Origin: Cristatella mucedo | Lineage: Eukaryota; Bryozoa; Phylactolaemata; Cristatellidae | Direction: 5' to 3' | Length of the DNA: 64,000 bases | Assembly (NCBI GenBank): GCA_009760855.2 | Contig: WPIO01000074.1 | Span: forward strand, 530,001 to 594,000 | Made by a program: the position numbers and the translations under genes | In this document: positions 42,976-54,572 of the stretch, piece by piece | How the letters are laid out: every line of letters begins with the position of its first letter | Numbering within the stretch: position 1 is the first letter of the stretch | Notes under the pieces: generated by a model | The model's database searches: none | What the model was told of the DNA's origin: nothing | The model's input: the letters and a program-made list of their open reading frames with translations, nothing else

Positions 42976-43316
42976 GACGAAGAAAGAGACAAATTGCCCG
43001 TAAAGTCGAGACGACAGCTGGGCAGAGAGCAACCTGAAATGAGTCGCTCTGAAAATGCCTGGATTGAGAGAATTTTTGAGAACCTAGTCCTGCCCACGTG
43101 AATCCAAGAATAAAAAATGCCAATTTCCAATGTCGCATGACGATAAATGCACTCGTACAGTAATTTGAACGCAGAAGACATCCGAGTACATTTTTTTGAA
43201 AAATAAACCCTACTGCCGTTCCCTTATGTTGTTATTGTATGCAAGACGAGGAAGATGGTGTGTCCACTAAAGCCACGGTAACTTCTAAAGCAGCGATCCT
43301 CGTGCTTATGAAGCTT

Positions 43317-43440
43317 AAAACGCAACTGTTTATTACATAATTCGACGGGCCTTTGTTAGCCGTTCTTAGTGTGCATGTAAAACGCAACTGTTTATTACAT
43401 AATTCGACGGGCCTTTGTTAGCCGTTCTTAGTGTGCATGT
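43317..43440. repeat. perfect 62-bp tandem duplication
   Basis: Two identical units beginning AAAACGCAACTGTTTATTAC and ending TTAGTGTGCATGT, immediately upstream of a LINE tail. Confidence 0.97.
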
Positions 43441-43600
43441 ACCTGCTTACACTATACATGCTGCTTGTGGATGCTAGGGACCTATGAACCGTCACTTGGC
43501 AGTGCTTTCGATGCAGCATCCGTAAAATGCCTAAAAAAGATTCAATTTTTTGAGGGCACTATAGAAATGTATTTTCATGATTATTATTATTATTACTATG
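43440..43600 (+). repeat. L2-like LINE 3' UTR and tail
   Basis: GCAGCATCCGTAAAATGCCT, AAAAAAGATTCAATTTTTTG and (ATT)n. Confidence 0.75.
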
Positions 43601-43875
43601 AAGCACTAAGCAAACCAACCGCCAGTGGAGGTCCCATCGGTGCTCAAAACGGCTGACAATTGGGTCCCACCCACTTAGCAGCTCCACCGTACCTAACTTC
43701 CTATTCCCTCCAGCTCCCCTCTTCCTGGTTTGGTCGCCTTCGCAGGTGCGACTTGGGAACCATCAGATGAGAGCCACAAAAATAGCAAGGCCAGGCTAGA
43801 ATGAAACTGCATGTGCTAAATTGGCAAGACTGTGTGCGACAGTCATTATTAGCGGTTCCTGAACTTTTAGTATTA

Positions 43876-44030
43876 TGGCCAGTGGTTAAGGTGCTCGCCC
43901 TGACCAAGGTCAAGTTGAATGTATTTGCCCTAAGGTCGTGAGCGTGTGCCCCGTGGCATATGAGAAGTGCTTGAAAAGAGATTTCGTTGCCTTAGGGCAC
44001 TGTACAAATAATTTGTGTGTGTATATATAT
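43876..44030 (+). mobile_element. SINE-B copy, diverged
   Basis: TGGCCAGTGGTTAAGGTGCT (A box), a degraded B box near GTCGTGAGCGTGTGCCCCG, GGGCACTGTACAAATAA, then TG and TA repeats. Confidence 0.8.
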
Positions 44031-44049
44031 ATATATAATATAATATATA

Positions 44050-44081
<32 letters not shown>

Positions 44082-44225
44082 ATACGTTCAGCTCACTAGC
44101 TCGAGGCCCACAAGTACAACTGACGACCAACTCTGTGCTTGCCTGTAGCGACATAGGTTGTGGGCTGAGAACTAACTAAAACTAACTAATATATAATATG
44201 TATATATATAAATATATAAAGTATA

Positions 44226-44257
<32 letters not shown>

Positions 44258-44262
44258 ATCTA
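44022..44262. repeat. (TA)n blocks flanking an inverted segment
   Basis: TA-rich tracts at 44022-44082 and 44190-44262 bracket the inverted segment 44084-44177. Confidence 0.85.
44084..44177 (-). repeat. inverted copy of the start of duplication block B
   Basis: The reverse complement matches 44586-44679 (AGTTAGTTCTCAGCCCACA, AGGCAAGCACAG, GGGCCTCGAGCTAGTGAGCT) with few differences, including bases left of the point where copies A and B diverge. Confidence 0.9.
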
Positions 44263-44394
44263 TGGTATATATATGACCATAGATTTTAAAACTTATGGTC
44301 GAACGTATTAAATAATTCCAATGAATTATACGCAGTATAAATGCATATTTTATTTGCATTTTGCCCTAAGATGATTTGATCTCTATTCCTGGGT

Positions 44395-44590
44395 TCACGT
44401 TATTCGTCCTTTGCGTGTTTATGCATATGCTCCGTGGGCATGCTGCCACCAACCACTAATTCTACGTGCATAGTGACCCGGTTCGCGACACGTCTAACCA
44501 TGTTAGACTTGTTGCCAGTGAGCGCCCTGCCACTAAGAAGTAGACCTTGCTTCCTTTGCAGCAAATGCAAAGAGCTCAGAAAGTGAGTTA
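44395..44590 (+). repeat. L2-like LINE 3' UTR, cut at a duplication breakpoint
   Basis: CATGCTGCCACCAACCACTA and CCTTTGCAGCAAATGCAAAG, ending in GTGAGTTAGTTCTCAG, where block B begins. The usual GGGCGCTTT-(ATT)n end is missing. Confidence 0.8.
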
Positions 44591-45740
44591 GTTCTCAGCC
44601 CACATCCTATGTCGTTACAGGCAAGCACAGCGTTGGTCGTCAGCTGTACTTTTGGGCCTCGAGCTAGTGAGCTGAACGCTACTGCCGATACAGTACAGCC
44701 GTGGTCCTCTGTAGCTTATGAACAGGAAGCTCTGCATCATTTACTCACCTAGTTGCTTTAATGTAGGGATGTGTGCAGCAGTACACAGTCGAGCGCCTCG
44801 CTAGCCCTGGTTCGACGCTTCGCCAGCTCTGTCGACATTTGTCAACGTGGTGCAGGCAGTAGCACTAAACATTCTGTATTAACGCTTTACGTTAGGTTGT
44901 GTTTCCGGCAAAGGACATCAGTTCAGGAGCCGCTACGAAGCGTTTTGTTAAAGTAGTTCGGCAGTGTATCTATGAGCAGCAAGCAGCCTAGCGTGTGAGC
45001 TTGAACGGCTGGAGAAGCAGTCTAGCAGGAAGCGCATGAGCTTGAACCTTGAACCGCTGGCCGGCTCAGAAAGTTTCCAGTGGCACTTGGCCCCAACCAT
45101 ATCAGAATCAAAATGAAAATCTCAGGTCAAGGTGAAGTATCGGCCTTTTGAAGAGGTTTCACTCTTGTTTTGGCTATGCTGCTACCTGGCTACAATCAGC
45201 AACTCGCCGCGTGAAGTGATTGTGTCACTTGATAGCTGTCGCTAAGGAGACGTCATTCTCACAAGGATTTCATTTTCTTCAGCTGGGCACCTGTAACTGC
45301 TGTAGCGGTTAAAAACATGTATACCCTCTGGGTCTGGCTGTAACAACGGGCCTCTATTATAGAGGATGGAGTCTGCTGACATGGCAGTTTTGAAGCACCA
45401 AGAATTAGCTAATGCCGACTAGTAGCAATACTTCACACGCCAGCAGCACGAGACCCCAGTACTTCACACCCGGTGAATTTCGCGACAAAACAGCAAAGGT
45501 GATACGAATTTAATAATACATCTTGAGAGGGTGTGAAAAGCAAGGCGAGCAGACAAGCAGGTGCTGACAAATGTCGACTTATCATTTTAACGAGAAAATC
45601 TAGACATCAGCTCTCCTTCCTTGACACGTTGCCTGTATCACATGCTGCTGCTGCTGCTGCTGCTCGACATGGTTCTGTAGACGTATCGGACTGAAATATT
45701 TGACAGGATTCCGGCTTTTCCCAACCGGCTGCAGTGGCAC
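44591..45740. repeat. segmental duplication, copy B, high-identity block
   Basis: 1150 bp nearly identical to 36341-37480, in the same orientation, 8.25 kb apart. 45741-46035 continues at lower similarity to 37481-37710. Confidence 0.95.
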
Positions 45741-46588
45741 GCCGTAGTGCACGGTCTTTAAAAAATAGCAGTGGCTCCTTAGCGGTTAGTTAGTATAGTC
45801 GACGGTTCTACGATAACAGACCGGTCGACTCAGTAGGCCATCCTAACGAGTGCTTGCGCCCGGTCGCCGATGTGGAAGTCGAAGGCACAATGTTCGATCT
45901 AAGACTGTCAACCTACGGCGAATGGGGAAAGAGGTTCAATCCTGGTGTGTAGCCACGCACGCACGCACACACAGCCACATTTCGCAATAGCAAACTCTAT
46001 GCCTAAATGGCCTAAACAAATTTCGGCGTGCAAGCGATAGCAACGATCTCATACATCAACTAACGTCATGCAGCGATGGAAAGAAAATTGACGAGCCCGG
46101 AAATGATGAAAAGGGAAAGTTACAAGTCGACGTAGCAAGAATGCGGCGGCTGGAAAGAAGCACGTGAAGCCAACATTGAAAGGCGTCGCGGCATTGAAAG
46201 TTACATGCTCCCCCACCCGCCCCCCCCCCGACGATTGCCTCCTCTCTAGAATGAATTTACACACATGGGCATGTCATTTTAGACTTGCGGAAGGGGCTAG
46301 AATAATTTCGCCAGCCATAGTAATCGTAAGGAGTAAGGCTCGTCTTGAGGCATTTCTGGGACAGGACGTCGATCAGAAAAGCTGCACACTCAGTCAAGAA
46401 TGGGCCGGCCGGCTCGAGCATGACGACGTGCCCAGGAGATGGTGTGACGGGCACCCATTGCAGCAGCGCACATTGCATCAGGAACACACGTGAGCATGCG
46501 TTTATGCACTGTTACTGCCAAGAGCTCAGCACGAGGAGGAGGAATCGAAGGAGGAGGTAGCCATGACGATGACGCCATGCCGTCCTAC

Positions 46589-46825
46589 CTACCGCGAGAT
46601 GCACTCGGCTTGCATCTTGGGTATCCACACATTCCTCCAGCGACGCCTGACGGCATGATCCTTCTTGCAGACGGCGACCTCGTCCATGACGCGATACCAG
46701 CAGTTGTAGAGCCACCAGTTGTCCGGGGGCATCGCACACCTGGTGCTGAGCGCCTCCAGGCAAGCCAGTTCGTCGGCCTTAGCTAGGAGCACAAGGTGGA
46801 GGAGACCGATCTTTGGGAATGTCAC
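46589..46825 (-). CDS. hypothetical 78-residue frame in copy B
   Basis: KIGLLHLVLLAKADELACLE, then NWWLYNCWYRVMDEVAVCKK, DHAVRRRWRN and ECISR, stop TAG. Aligned with the copy A frame it has no indels over 74 codons. Another protein-like frame on the same strand lies downstream at 46257-46487 (ECAAFLIDVLSQKCLKTSL). Product unknown, possibly exons of a duplicated gene. Confidence 0.3.
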   Translation of the reverse strand: MTFPKIGLLHLVLLAKADELACLEALSTRCAMPPDNWWLYNCWYRVMDEVAVCKKDHAVRRRWRNVWIPKMQAECISR

Positions 46826-47239
46826 CAGCCAGCCAGCCAGCCCATGGTGCCGCTTTGCCTATTTCCCTCGCCAGCCTCTCCTCGATTCGATCGTTCAATA
46901 TGGTGGCTGAGAGTGCTGGCCAGTAGCATGCACTCTTATTGGTGGACAGAAACAAAAATGACCGCAAAAGAAGCAAAGAGATTTGCTCCACTTGAAAGTC
47001 AGATGGAACAAGCATTCCAAGGCATGGTAATAGTAATAGTACAACTATAAGCAACATTGTGGGCGGATATAAATATATTTCCTAAACGTATGCACATATG
47101 TAATCACGGCGTAAAAGAAATGTATTTCGTTCTGTGCTCTTAACGGTACACTAAAAGTGAAGAAAAAACTTCTTTGTGACAATAACAGAGAGCCAATTGT
47201 GCAAGTAAGCAAATAGATGACGATTCATGCGGACTAGAT

Positions 47240-48384
47240 AAATCCTGAGAACGACGGGTGGAATTTATTGTTTTGCCTTAAATGTCAAATCGAGTGACAT
47301 CGTTATGTCGATAGGCCAAGAAAAGCATGCAGTAGCTGGTGGCACAGTCTCCACGGTCATTTGAGGCTTGTCTGAGGCACAGTTTAAGGTCACGAGTCCG
47401 AGAAACCGCTTGAATGAGAGTAGGCCAGAGAAAATCATCCTTTAGCCAAAGAACAAGGGCAAGCAAATGACGGGACCTAGTAGTGAGTAGAGACATGAGG
47501 TTGACGCGAAAGTTTGACATGAGGTTGACACTAAAGTGATGTCAGCTAGTCCAAGGCAAGTAACGAATTGTCCCAATTTGTGAAGTTCACAGTAAAAACA
47601 AAAGCAAGACATTACTTTAGCAGAGTCCTCAGAGTCGGAGTACTAGGGTGCTATGGCAGCAACTAGCGACAGACGCCAGTCAATCCAGGCGGTATAACTC
47701 ATTCAATTGGCTCAGCAAGCTGATCAATGCAGCCGTACTTTACAGAACAGCTGGCAGCTGAAGGTTCACCCCTTTCTATTCAGCATCTGTAAAGTGGCTA
47801 GAAAGAGATTCAGTTTTCTGAGGGTGCTAAACAAAGGCATTATCATTTTTACCCCACCGAAATACTCCCAGAGCCATGACAGCAATGCAATACATACTAC
47901 AATGCAATACACACTGCAATGACAGCAATGCAATATATAAAACAATGACAATGCAATACACACTGCAGTTCCACGAGCGACCTGCGAAACAAAATCTAGT
48001 GTGGTGTGCTTTTTCCCTCTCTCTCTCTCTCTTTCTCTGGCTCTCTTTACACTGCATAGGTTTTGGATAGTTTTTTTTAGCTCACAAATAGCACAATCTT
48101 AGCAGTATATGACCAACTACCAAATAGAAAAGCTTACCACGATAAGGAGGATTCCATAACGAGACTTCAGTGGGCTGCATTGGTGCACAAACCTAACACC
48201 GCCGAGTCAGAATCCTTCATTGGCTCATTTATTCAGACCTTGGTCGGGGCGAGCACCTTAACCGCTGGCCCTAACCAGTTCGGTATATTGACCATTGCAC
48301 TCAGGTATATTAACCCTGTCTGGAGGCGCTTTCGCCTAGTACCTACACCACGTGGCAGCCACAAAATTGAAAGGGGCTCTTAAT
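47240..48384. repeat. copy-B-specific insertion of about 1.1 kb
   Basis: No counterpart at the matching point in copy A (about 41095). It holds a decayed minus-strand L2-like fragment (47280-47570), a plus-strand LINE tail (47760-47855), short CAATGCAATACA repeats (47880-47970) and a minus-strand SINE-B head (48230-48282). Confidence 0.75.
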
Positions 48385-48499
48385 TTGAATTTCCTTGAAA
48401 TGCTTCACTTGAAGCGAAGGAAACGTCGGATACTCGATACATACGATTGGTTGCAAGCTTTAATCTATTTGGCATTCAGGCGATCTAGTAACGATAAGA

Positions 48500-48990
48500 A
48501 TAACAGTACGTTTGTAATGTGCCTTCAGAGAACTTCCATCTTTTATGGGCACTTCGCATATGCTGCAAAGAAAGCATGATCTAATGGTTAGTGGTAGCAT
48601 GCTCACTGTCAGCAAGTATAACATAGTTAGATGTGACATGCGCAGGGTCAGCATTCAAATGTGGGTAGCGGCAGCGCACGCAAGCACCACGCAAAGGAAG
48701 AATCACCATATAGACCTATAAAATGCTGCGATAAATGGATCCGTTTTTAACTTCTTCTAAATGTCTTCAAGTCAAGGGATGTCGTGACGGCAGTCGGAAG
48801 TCGGAGCTTCGGAAAGCGGCTTTGGGAGCATGAGGACTAAAGGCACAGTTTCCAGAGGGCTCTAGGTTCAAACGAGGTGCAGCTATACGATGTGATTGCA
48901 AAAAGCAGGCGGCGCCTGATCCCATCGGTAGGGGAGTAGATCCCATCGGTAGGGAGGAGCTAAAGAATGACGGGACCTAAGAAATGAATG
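48500..48990 (-). mobile_element. L2-like LINE 3' fragment inside copy B
   Basis: Counterpart of 41210-41700: TTCAGAGAACTTCCATCTTT, CTAAATGTCTTCAAGTCAAG, GATGTCGTGACGGCAGTCGG. Confidence 0.8.
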
Positions 48991-49656
48991 ACGAAACCTC
49001 AGTTTTGCAAGGACTGCAAGCAACTAATCGTCAGCTTGCAATGCTGCTGCTGCTGCTGCTGTGCCACTCCTGCTCGCGATGCCGTCTGCAAGATGGCGAC
49101 ATGCCGTCTTCTTGCTCGAGAAATGACGTCTTAGCACTCGTCGCATGGAGTCGGCGAGGGAATGCGACAATGCGACGAATCGATTAAACGAGCACGTGCC
49201 GCCGGCGTCGCACCCGTACGGTCGATGCGATGAAGCGATCCCATCGAGGCGTCAGTAGAGGGCACCGCGTGGTGGTCGCCACGTGGGCGGGCTACGTTAG
49301 GCGTGCGGTAGAACTAACTAACCCCCCCCCACACATCCATCGACCTTACTTACCGCGTCGTCCAGAGGGTGGTGGTGCAGAGAAACTGCACTGAAGCATG
49401 AGCAAGCAGCAGATGGCTGCAGCAGCGAAGCTGCGACGAATCATATTGCCCGGTCACGGAAAGCGACTTCCACTCAAAGCCCGCGAGCGAAGTGTGGGGG
49501 GACGGCGAGGCAAGGCGTGAAGTGTGTCAAGGCCGTCGACGAAAAACTATCAACGAGTCAAATGAACTGCAAAGTCCTGTTGATGCATGGTTTTTAAAAT
49601 GCAGATTTTCTTTAGCGAAATCCCATCGAAGTCTCAATTCAAAACACTGAGAGGGG

Positions 49657-49818
49657 GCTGCAAGCGGAAGTGAGGTTAGGCTGCAAGCAGAAGTGAGGTT
49701 AGGCTGCAAGCGGAAGTGAGGTTAGGCTGCAAGCGGAAGTGAGGTTAGGCTGCAAGCGGAAGTGAGGTTAGGCTGCAAGCGGAAGTGAGGTTAGGCTGCA
49801 AGCGGAAGTGAGGTTAGG
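49657..49818. repeat. 23-bp minisatellite, 7 copies
   Basis: Unit GCTGCAAGCGGAAGTGAGGT plus TAG, essentially identical in every copy, at the edge of duplication copy B. 49820-50370 shows no recognised feature. Confidence 0.97.
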
Positions 49819-50371
49819 CCCACTGGCGTGGCACCGGTCGCAACAAGGGTACCTCCAGGTACGTCCGGGAGTGCTTCGATTGCACTCAATGTAGTGCTCG
49901 GTTGGTGTCAGATTATTCTAGCATCCTGAATACTTTTGCTGATGACCATCCATTGAAGAAGCAAACTTGCTTGGTGACTCGTATAGCCAGCTACAGGTTG
50001 CCAAGGCATCGTGTTAAGAATGTCAATGCGCTAATATGCTCGAGGATGTGCACAGAGGGTCGGCTCGGGCATTATCTGGCATGCCATTTACAGCGCTATT
50101 TCTGGCAGCGTGAGCGTGAGAGCAAAATAGCTAAAGCTCAATGGATGCAGGGAAACGAGCTGGCTGTGCATGCGTGCTCATCGGTCAGACGCCAGTGCTT
50201 GAGAATATTGGCGGTTTCTGGATTATAAGCATTGAGAAGCAGATACAAGTCTATAGATGTTTGCGTGCGTGCGTGAGTGAGTGAGTGTGTGCGCTTGCGT
50301 ATGCACTTGCATGGCCGTGCTTGCGTTGTGCGTGCACACACATGCACACATGTGGGCGTGGGCGCACGCGC

Positions 50372-50373
<2 letters not shown>

Positions 50374-50409
<36 letters not shown>
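50374..50409. repeat. (TG)n microsatellite
   Basis: About 18 units, preceded by GCGTGGGCGCACGCGCGC. Confidence 0.95.
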
Positions 50410-50411
<2 letters not shown>

Positions 50412-50856
50412 CACAATTTTGGGCTTACACAGCTTGAACCGAACGTCTGAAGCAGTACCGTACCGGGCAGACAGCTGTTACAGCGGTCCTTATCGCCACG
50501 AACGAACCAACTAACGAGCTGTATGCAAGCAACGGCTGGAGGTCTGCACGCACGGCCCTCAGCCTGCAGCTATTGAGTAGAATGATCTAGATCAACGACG
50601 TGGAGCATTCTATTTACAGTTGGGGGTGCTCTAGATTGCTGCCAAGATCTGCTACCGTCGCCTGCAGCATCGCCGTTGTCGCACGAATCGACGAAGCAGC
50701 CAAGACTCGTGGCACTTGCCGAGACGCGTGGCGACACATGCCGGTGGGGCCGCCGGCATGTGTCGTCACCACTGGGACTAGCTGACCTGAGTCGCGCGAG
50801 CTGCATGTGTAGGCGATCGGATCAGATTTTATCAAATCTGATTGGCATGAGATCAG

Positions 50857-50857
<1 letters not shown>

Positions 50858-50922
<65 letters not shown>
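50858..50922. repeat. (CAG)n tract, about 21 units
   Basis: Third long pure CAG run in the window. No coding context is recognised. Confidence 0.96.
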
Positions 50923-50923
<1 letters not shown>

Positions 50924-51369
50924 TGCAATCACAGCGACACTATTGCGCCCACGTCACCCGGGCCAATTCAGGTGCCGGCAAAGTTCACTTGAAGTCGTAG
51001 GCAGACCGTAGGGAACTCTCCTGCCCAACACCCAATATTCTGTCTTTGTGACGTTGTAGAGTTAAAGACAGAGGGGGACAGACGTGACACAACGCTAACG
51101 GAGCACAAGCAAAAGCGAAAGCACCTGGCAGGGTCTGGCAGGTCAGGGTCAGGGTAAGGCAGGCGACGCCGGGTCGTCTTGTAACGAGCCGATAGCAGCC
51201 GGTGCTCAACGCGATGACCGGCAACTCACCGGTGACACGTCGGAGTGAAGCAGCCCGAACGGGAGTCGGCGTCGTCGGGTTCTCACTCCTTGAGAACATG
51301 CCGACGTTTGTCAGGTCGTGCGCACCAGCCATCGCAGACGACTCTTGCTGCAAGTGGCTATTTCGGGTG

Positions 51370-51760
51370 GCCCAGGTCCTTTGTGGACAATCAATCAGCT
51401 GCTCCATTCCTCCGCTTAGACCGTTGGCGACAGAAGCTTTAGCTCTGCAGGTCCTAGACTGCATAACTCGCATCCACAATTTATACGCAAAGACAACTAC
51501 TCTCCGGCTGTGGACTATGGCTCATCCTTTCCAGGGGTCCTGAGCTGCTACTTCCATTCTACTCACTATCTCAACTGCCCTCCTGCCTCTGCTATGCTTG
51601 CCACTTTCTCTTTGTTGCGTGAGATGAAGCCTGTTGGCTACCGAATGCGTACCGGAAGCTGCTTAGGTTCTGAATGCGCTATGCAAAACTCTTCGGAGTA
51701 ACACCCATATAGTCTTTGTGGCTTTGTGGAGTTATAGATGGAGATACATTCAACATACAT
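51370..51760 (+). repeat. dispersed repeat R1, longest copy
   Basis: Covers matches to 19330-19740 (opposite strand) and 26040-26290 (same strand), for example CCACTTTCTCTTTGTTGCGT. Confidence 0.6.
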
Positions 51761-52480
51761 ACAACATTAGATTGGCCATGGCTATTTCGAGGTCGGCGGC
51801 TGAGTTCGCACTACACGGCTATTCACTGTGCCGACCGCCTGCTTCGAAGCTCGCATACTCGTCCTCGGACCGGCAGCGACCGAGGTCAGCTGAGTTTACC
51901 AGCCTCTCGCTCATTCGGCTGCCGACGATTATCAGCCGGCCGTTTCGTTTCGTTTCGTTTCGTTTTCTCTGCAGCCGCTCAGCTGCAGCCAGCGAGCAAC
52001 TACGGAGCAGCCAGCCGCAGCACTCGAACCGGCGGACAGCAGCTCAGGTCGATTAGTCAGAATGCACCGGGATGGGAGAGAAGTGGGGATAACGTGCTAA
52101 CCCTAGTCGGTCCCAGGGAGGGAGGGGGCCGGACATGGGGTCCGAAGGAGGCGGTCGACGCGTTACTTTCGCTGCGCCCCGAAGACTCGGCGAAGAGCTG
52201 TCGCCAAAGGTCGCCGCCTCTGCCCTCTGCACTCCTCTGCAGTCGCTGCTTGCCTCAGCAGCAGCCAGAGCACAAGCGAGTAGAGTAGAAACTGTACCGC
52301 AGTGGAGAGGCACCGCGATCTGCGAGCCAGAGTCTGCACGACGACCGGAAGATCGGGGCGAAGTTCAACTAACGTACCGTCGCGTCTATTTATAGATTGC
52401 ACTCGCGTGCCACTGCTAGCCCAGTGCCTCCTAGGGGCGCTGCAAACGCGCCAAAAGAGCGGTGCTGTCTCGGTGAACGA
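51761..52480. other. GC-rich stretch without an identified gene
   Basis: Contains five CGTTT units (51942-51966) and open frames on both strands (51716-52288 plus, 52053-52313 minus) with no recognised homology. It might be a promoter region; nothing firmer can be said. Confidence 0.25.
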
Positions 52481-52761
52481 ACGAAGGCTGCAAAGCCACG
52501 AGCCTATGGTGAAATATGCTATAACTTACTCACCAATCGAGGTCGCGGTCAGCTATTCACATACTGCAATACTCACGTGCAGCACGGGTTGGTCGCTGCA
52601 TGCATGCATGCTCGCTGGAGGTCCTACATAGTGGCTTTCTCCGGGTATCCTCTTGTGGTAACGAGGTCGGCTCCTCCGAGCTTGTATGTTTATGCAGCAC
52701 ATTGGCAGCTAGCAGACGGTCGCTCGGATATTTTTTCGTTGCAGCAGCTTGGTTGGGCCCC

Positions 52762-53070
52762 ATAATAATAATAATCATAATAACAATAATACCTTTGATA
52801 AAACGAACTCAGAGAACTCAATCTATTCCTAGGCGCTTTACATTTGCTGCAAGTGGTATCATGCTTGACAAGCAACAAGAATAACATGGTCAGGGGTGAC
52901 ATGCACAGGGTCACGATGGCAGCACGGTAAGTGCCAGCATGCAACAGTGCCAGTACGCATGAGCCCATCAAGGACGAATAACAGTACCCACTAAATGCTG
53001 TCATGAATAGGTTCGCTTAAAAAAAAAAAATTTGTTTATGTGGTCACGTCAGGAAATGTCGCGATGAAAG
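52762..53070 (-). mobile_element. L2-like LINE 3' UTR fragment
   Basis: ATT-rich tail at 52762-52795, CTCAGAGAACTCAATCTATT, GGCGCTTTACATTTGCTGCA and CACTAAATGCTGTCATGAAT on the plus strand, i.e. a minus-strand element. Confidence 0.85.
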
Positions 53071-53278
53071 TAACGATGACGATGCTGAAAATTGCACTCC
53101 GAGGCTTCGAAATCAGCCAATATACTTTTTTAGTGTCTACTGCTGCTGGAGGTCCGTTTATTAGTGCCGAGTCGGCACACAGAGCTTCGCATGCCGGCAG
53201 AAGGCGCCGGCTGGACGTACTCGTGCCACTTTCCAGCTGAGTGTTCGCACCTGCTGCTGCTGTTGCAATTGTTGCAGC

Positions 53279-53470
53279 GCCCGGCCACAGCTGTGTGCAG
53301 CTGCAATACCCAGCAGTGCCCGGCCACAGCTGTGTGCAGCTGCAATACCCAGGAGCGCCCGGCCCAGCTGTGTGCAGCTGCAATACCCAGCAGCGCCCGG
53401 CCACAGCTGTGTGCAGCTGCAATACCCAGCAGCGCCCGGCCACAGCTGTGTGCAGCTGCAATACCCAGCA
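53279..53470. repeat. 39-bp minisatellite, about 5 copies
   Basis: Unit CCCGGCCACAGCTGTGTGCA plus GCTGCAATACCCAGCAGCG. A multiple of 3 and free of stops in several frames on both strands, so it gives long false frames such as AAHSCGRALLGI repeats. Confidence 0.96.
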
Positions 53471-53823
53471 ATGACTGTAATATCTCCAGTGGGGCATGAG
53501 CTGCTGGCCACTCAATATGAAAGCTTGCGCTGGCTGCAGGCCCTGCCAAACATCGGCAGTGCTTGGCAGCACAGCAACCCAGCCCAGCAAGCTATACCCG
53601 TAAGAGGGCGCTGCTGGTTGCAGATCGAATATAAACTTTAATTTTTTTCATGCTAACCATACTCTAGCCACTTCCTTCAGCTCCGGCATTGCAATGTGAA
53701 GAGGAACTATTTATCCTACACCAACGTACTATACCTTAACCACCGCCAACCCCGTCCTAGTATATTCACCAGGATATATTATAATATGTACATATACTAT
53801 ACTATATTATATAAGATTATATA

Positions 53824-54470
53824 CAGTCGTCCATCATTTATCGTGGTTAATCGGTTCCAGACTCTGCCGCTAGAGGTGAATTTTCGCGAAGTACGATTCT
53901 TTATTTATATATCAAATATTTTCTAAGCTAAAGCATAGAAAACCTGTTCATGACCCTCTAATTCGGTTTTAACATTATTAAAACCCAATGAACATGAAAT
54001 AACACCCTTTTAGTCACCATTACAGCCGTATTACCCAATACATTAGACAAAGTAAGGGATAACGAGACGTATTAGAAGTTACAAATACCATATTATTATT
54101 AGTGAAAGTTTAATTACACACACGAAGTTTTTACTTGCAAACAACCAATAACTTATGAAAACAGTGCGATTTGTTCGATGATGATAGGATGATGAAGAGG
54201 TGTACGGCACGGCAAAGAAGAGCACGGTTACTGCTCTCAACGAGGCTGCACCTGACGTTGAAGGATTTGTGGGCGTTCGCGAATACATAGACCAACAGCC
54301 CGTATTCACAGTAATTTTAATTGTGATTTAAGGATGTGTAATTGACTCAGACATGCGAGCAAAAGCTGTGTCATTATCACCATCGCGATCAAATTTTTAA
54401 TGAAGATACTCCAGAAACCACGATAAAGTGAAGCCGCGATAGTCGAAGCTCGAGGTGTCGAGGGACGACT
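53824..54470. mobile_element. pogo/mariner-like MITE
   Basis: The left end CAGTCGTCCATCATTTATCG follows TA. The right end GGTGTCGAGGGACGACT precedes TA and is its inverted counterpart; subterminal CGCGAAGTACGATTC and ACCACGATAAAGTG are typical of pogo/Tigger-like Tc1-mariner ends. The interior is AT-rich without a transposase. The family comes from end resemblance only. Confidence 0.75.
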
Positions 54471-54480
54471 TATATAAACG

Positions 54481-54571
54481 AATTATAAAGGTGTTATAAT
54501 ATATACTATATATTGTAATACCCATATAGTTCATCACAGGGATATATATGTATTATAATACCTTTATAATT
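54481..54571. mobile_element. 91-bp MITE-like inverted repeat
   Basis: Ends AATTATAAAGGTGTTATAAT and ATTATAATACCTTTATAATT are inverted copies of about 21 bp around an AT-rich centre. Confidence 0.7.
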
Positions 54572-54572
54572 A

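Larger units (their letters stand above)
46330..49585. repeat. segmental duplication, copy B, older block
   Basis: Matches 40195-42393, interrupted by an extra segment at about 47240-48384. Confidence 0.88.

Noticed and set aside
49657-49818. CRISPR-like array
   Set aside because: Units are contiguous 23-bp tandem repeats without spacers, in an animal genome.
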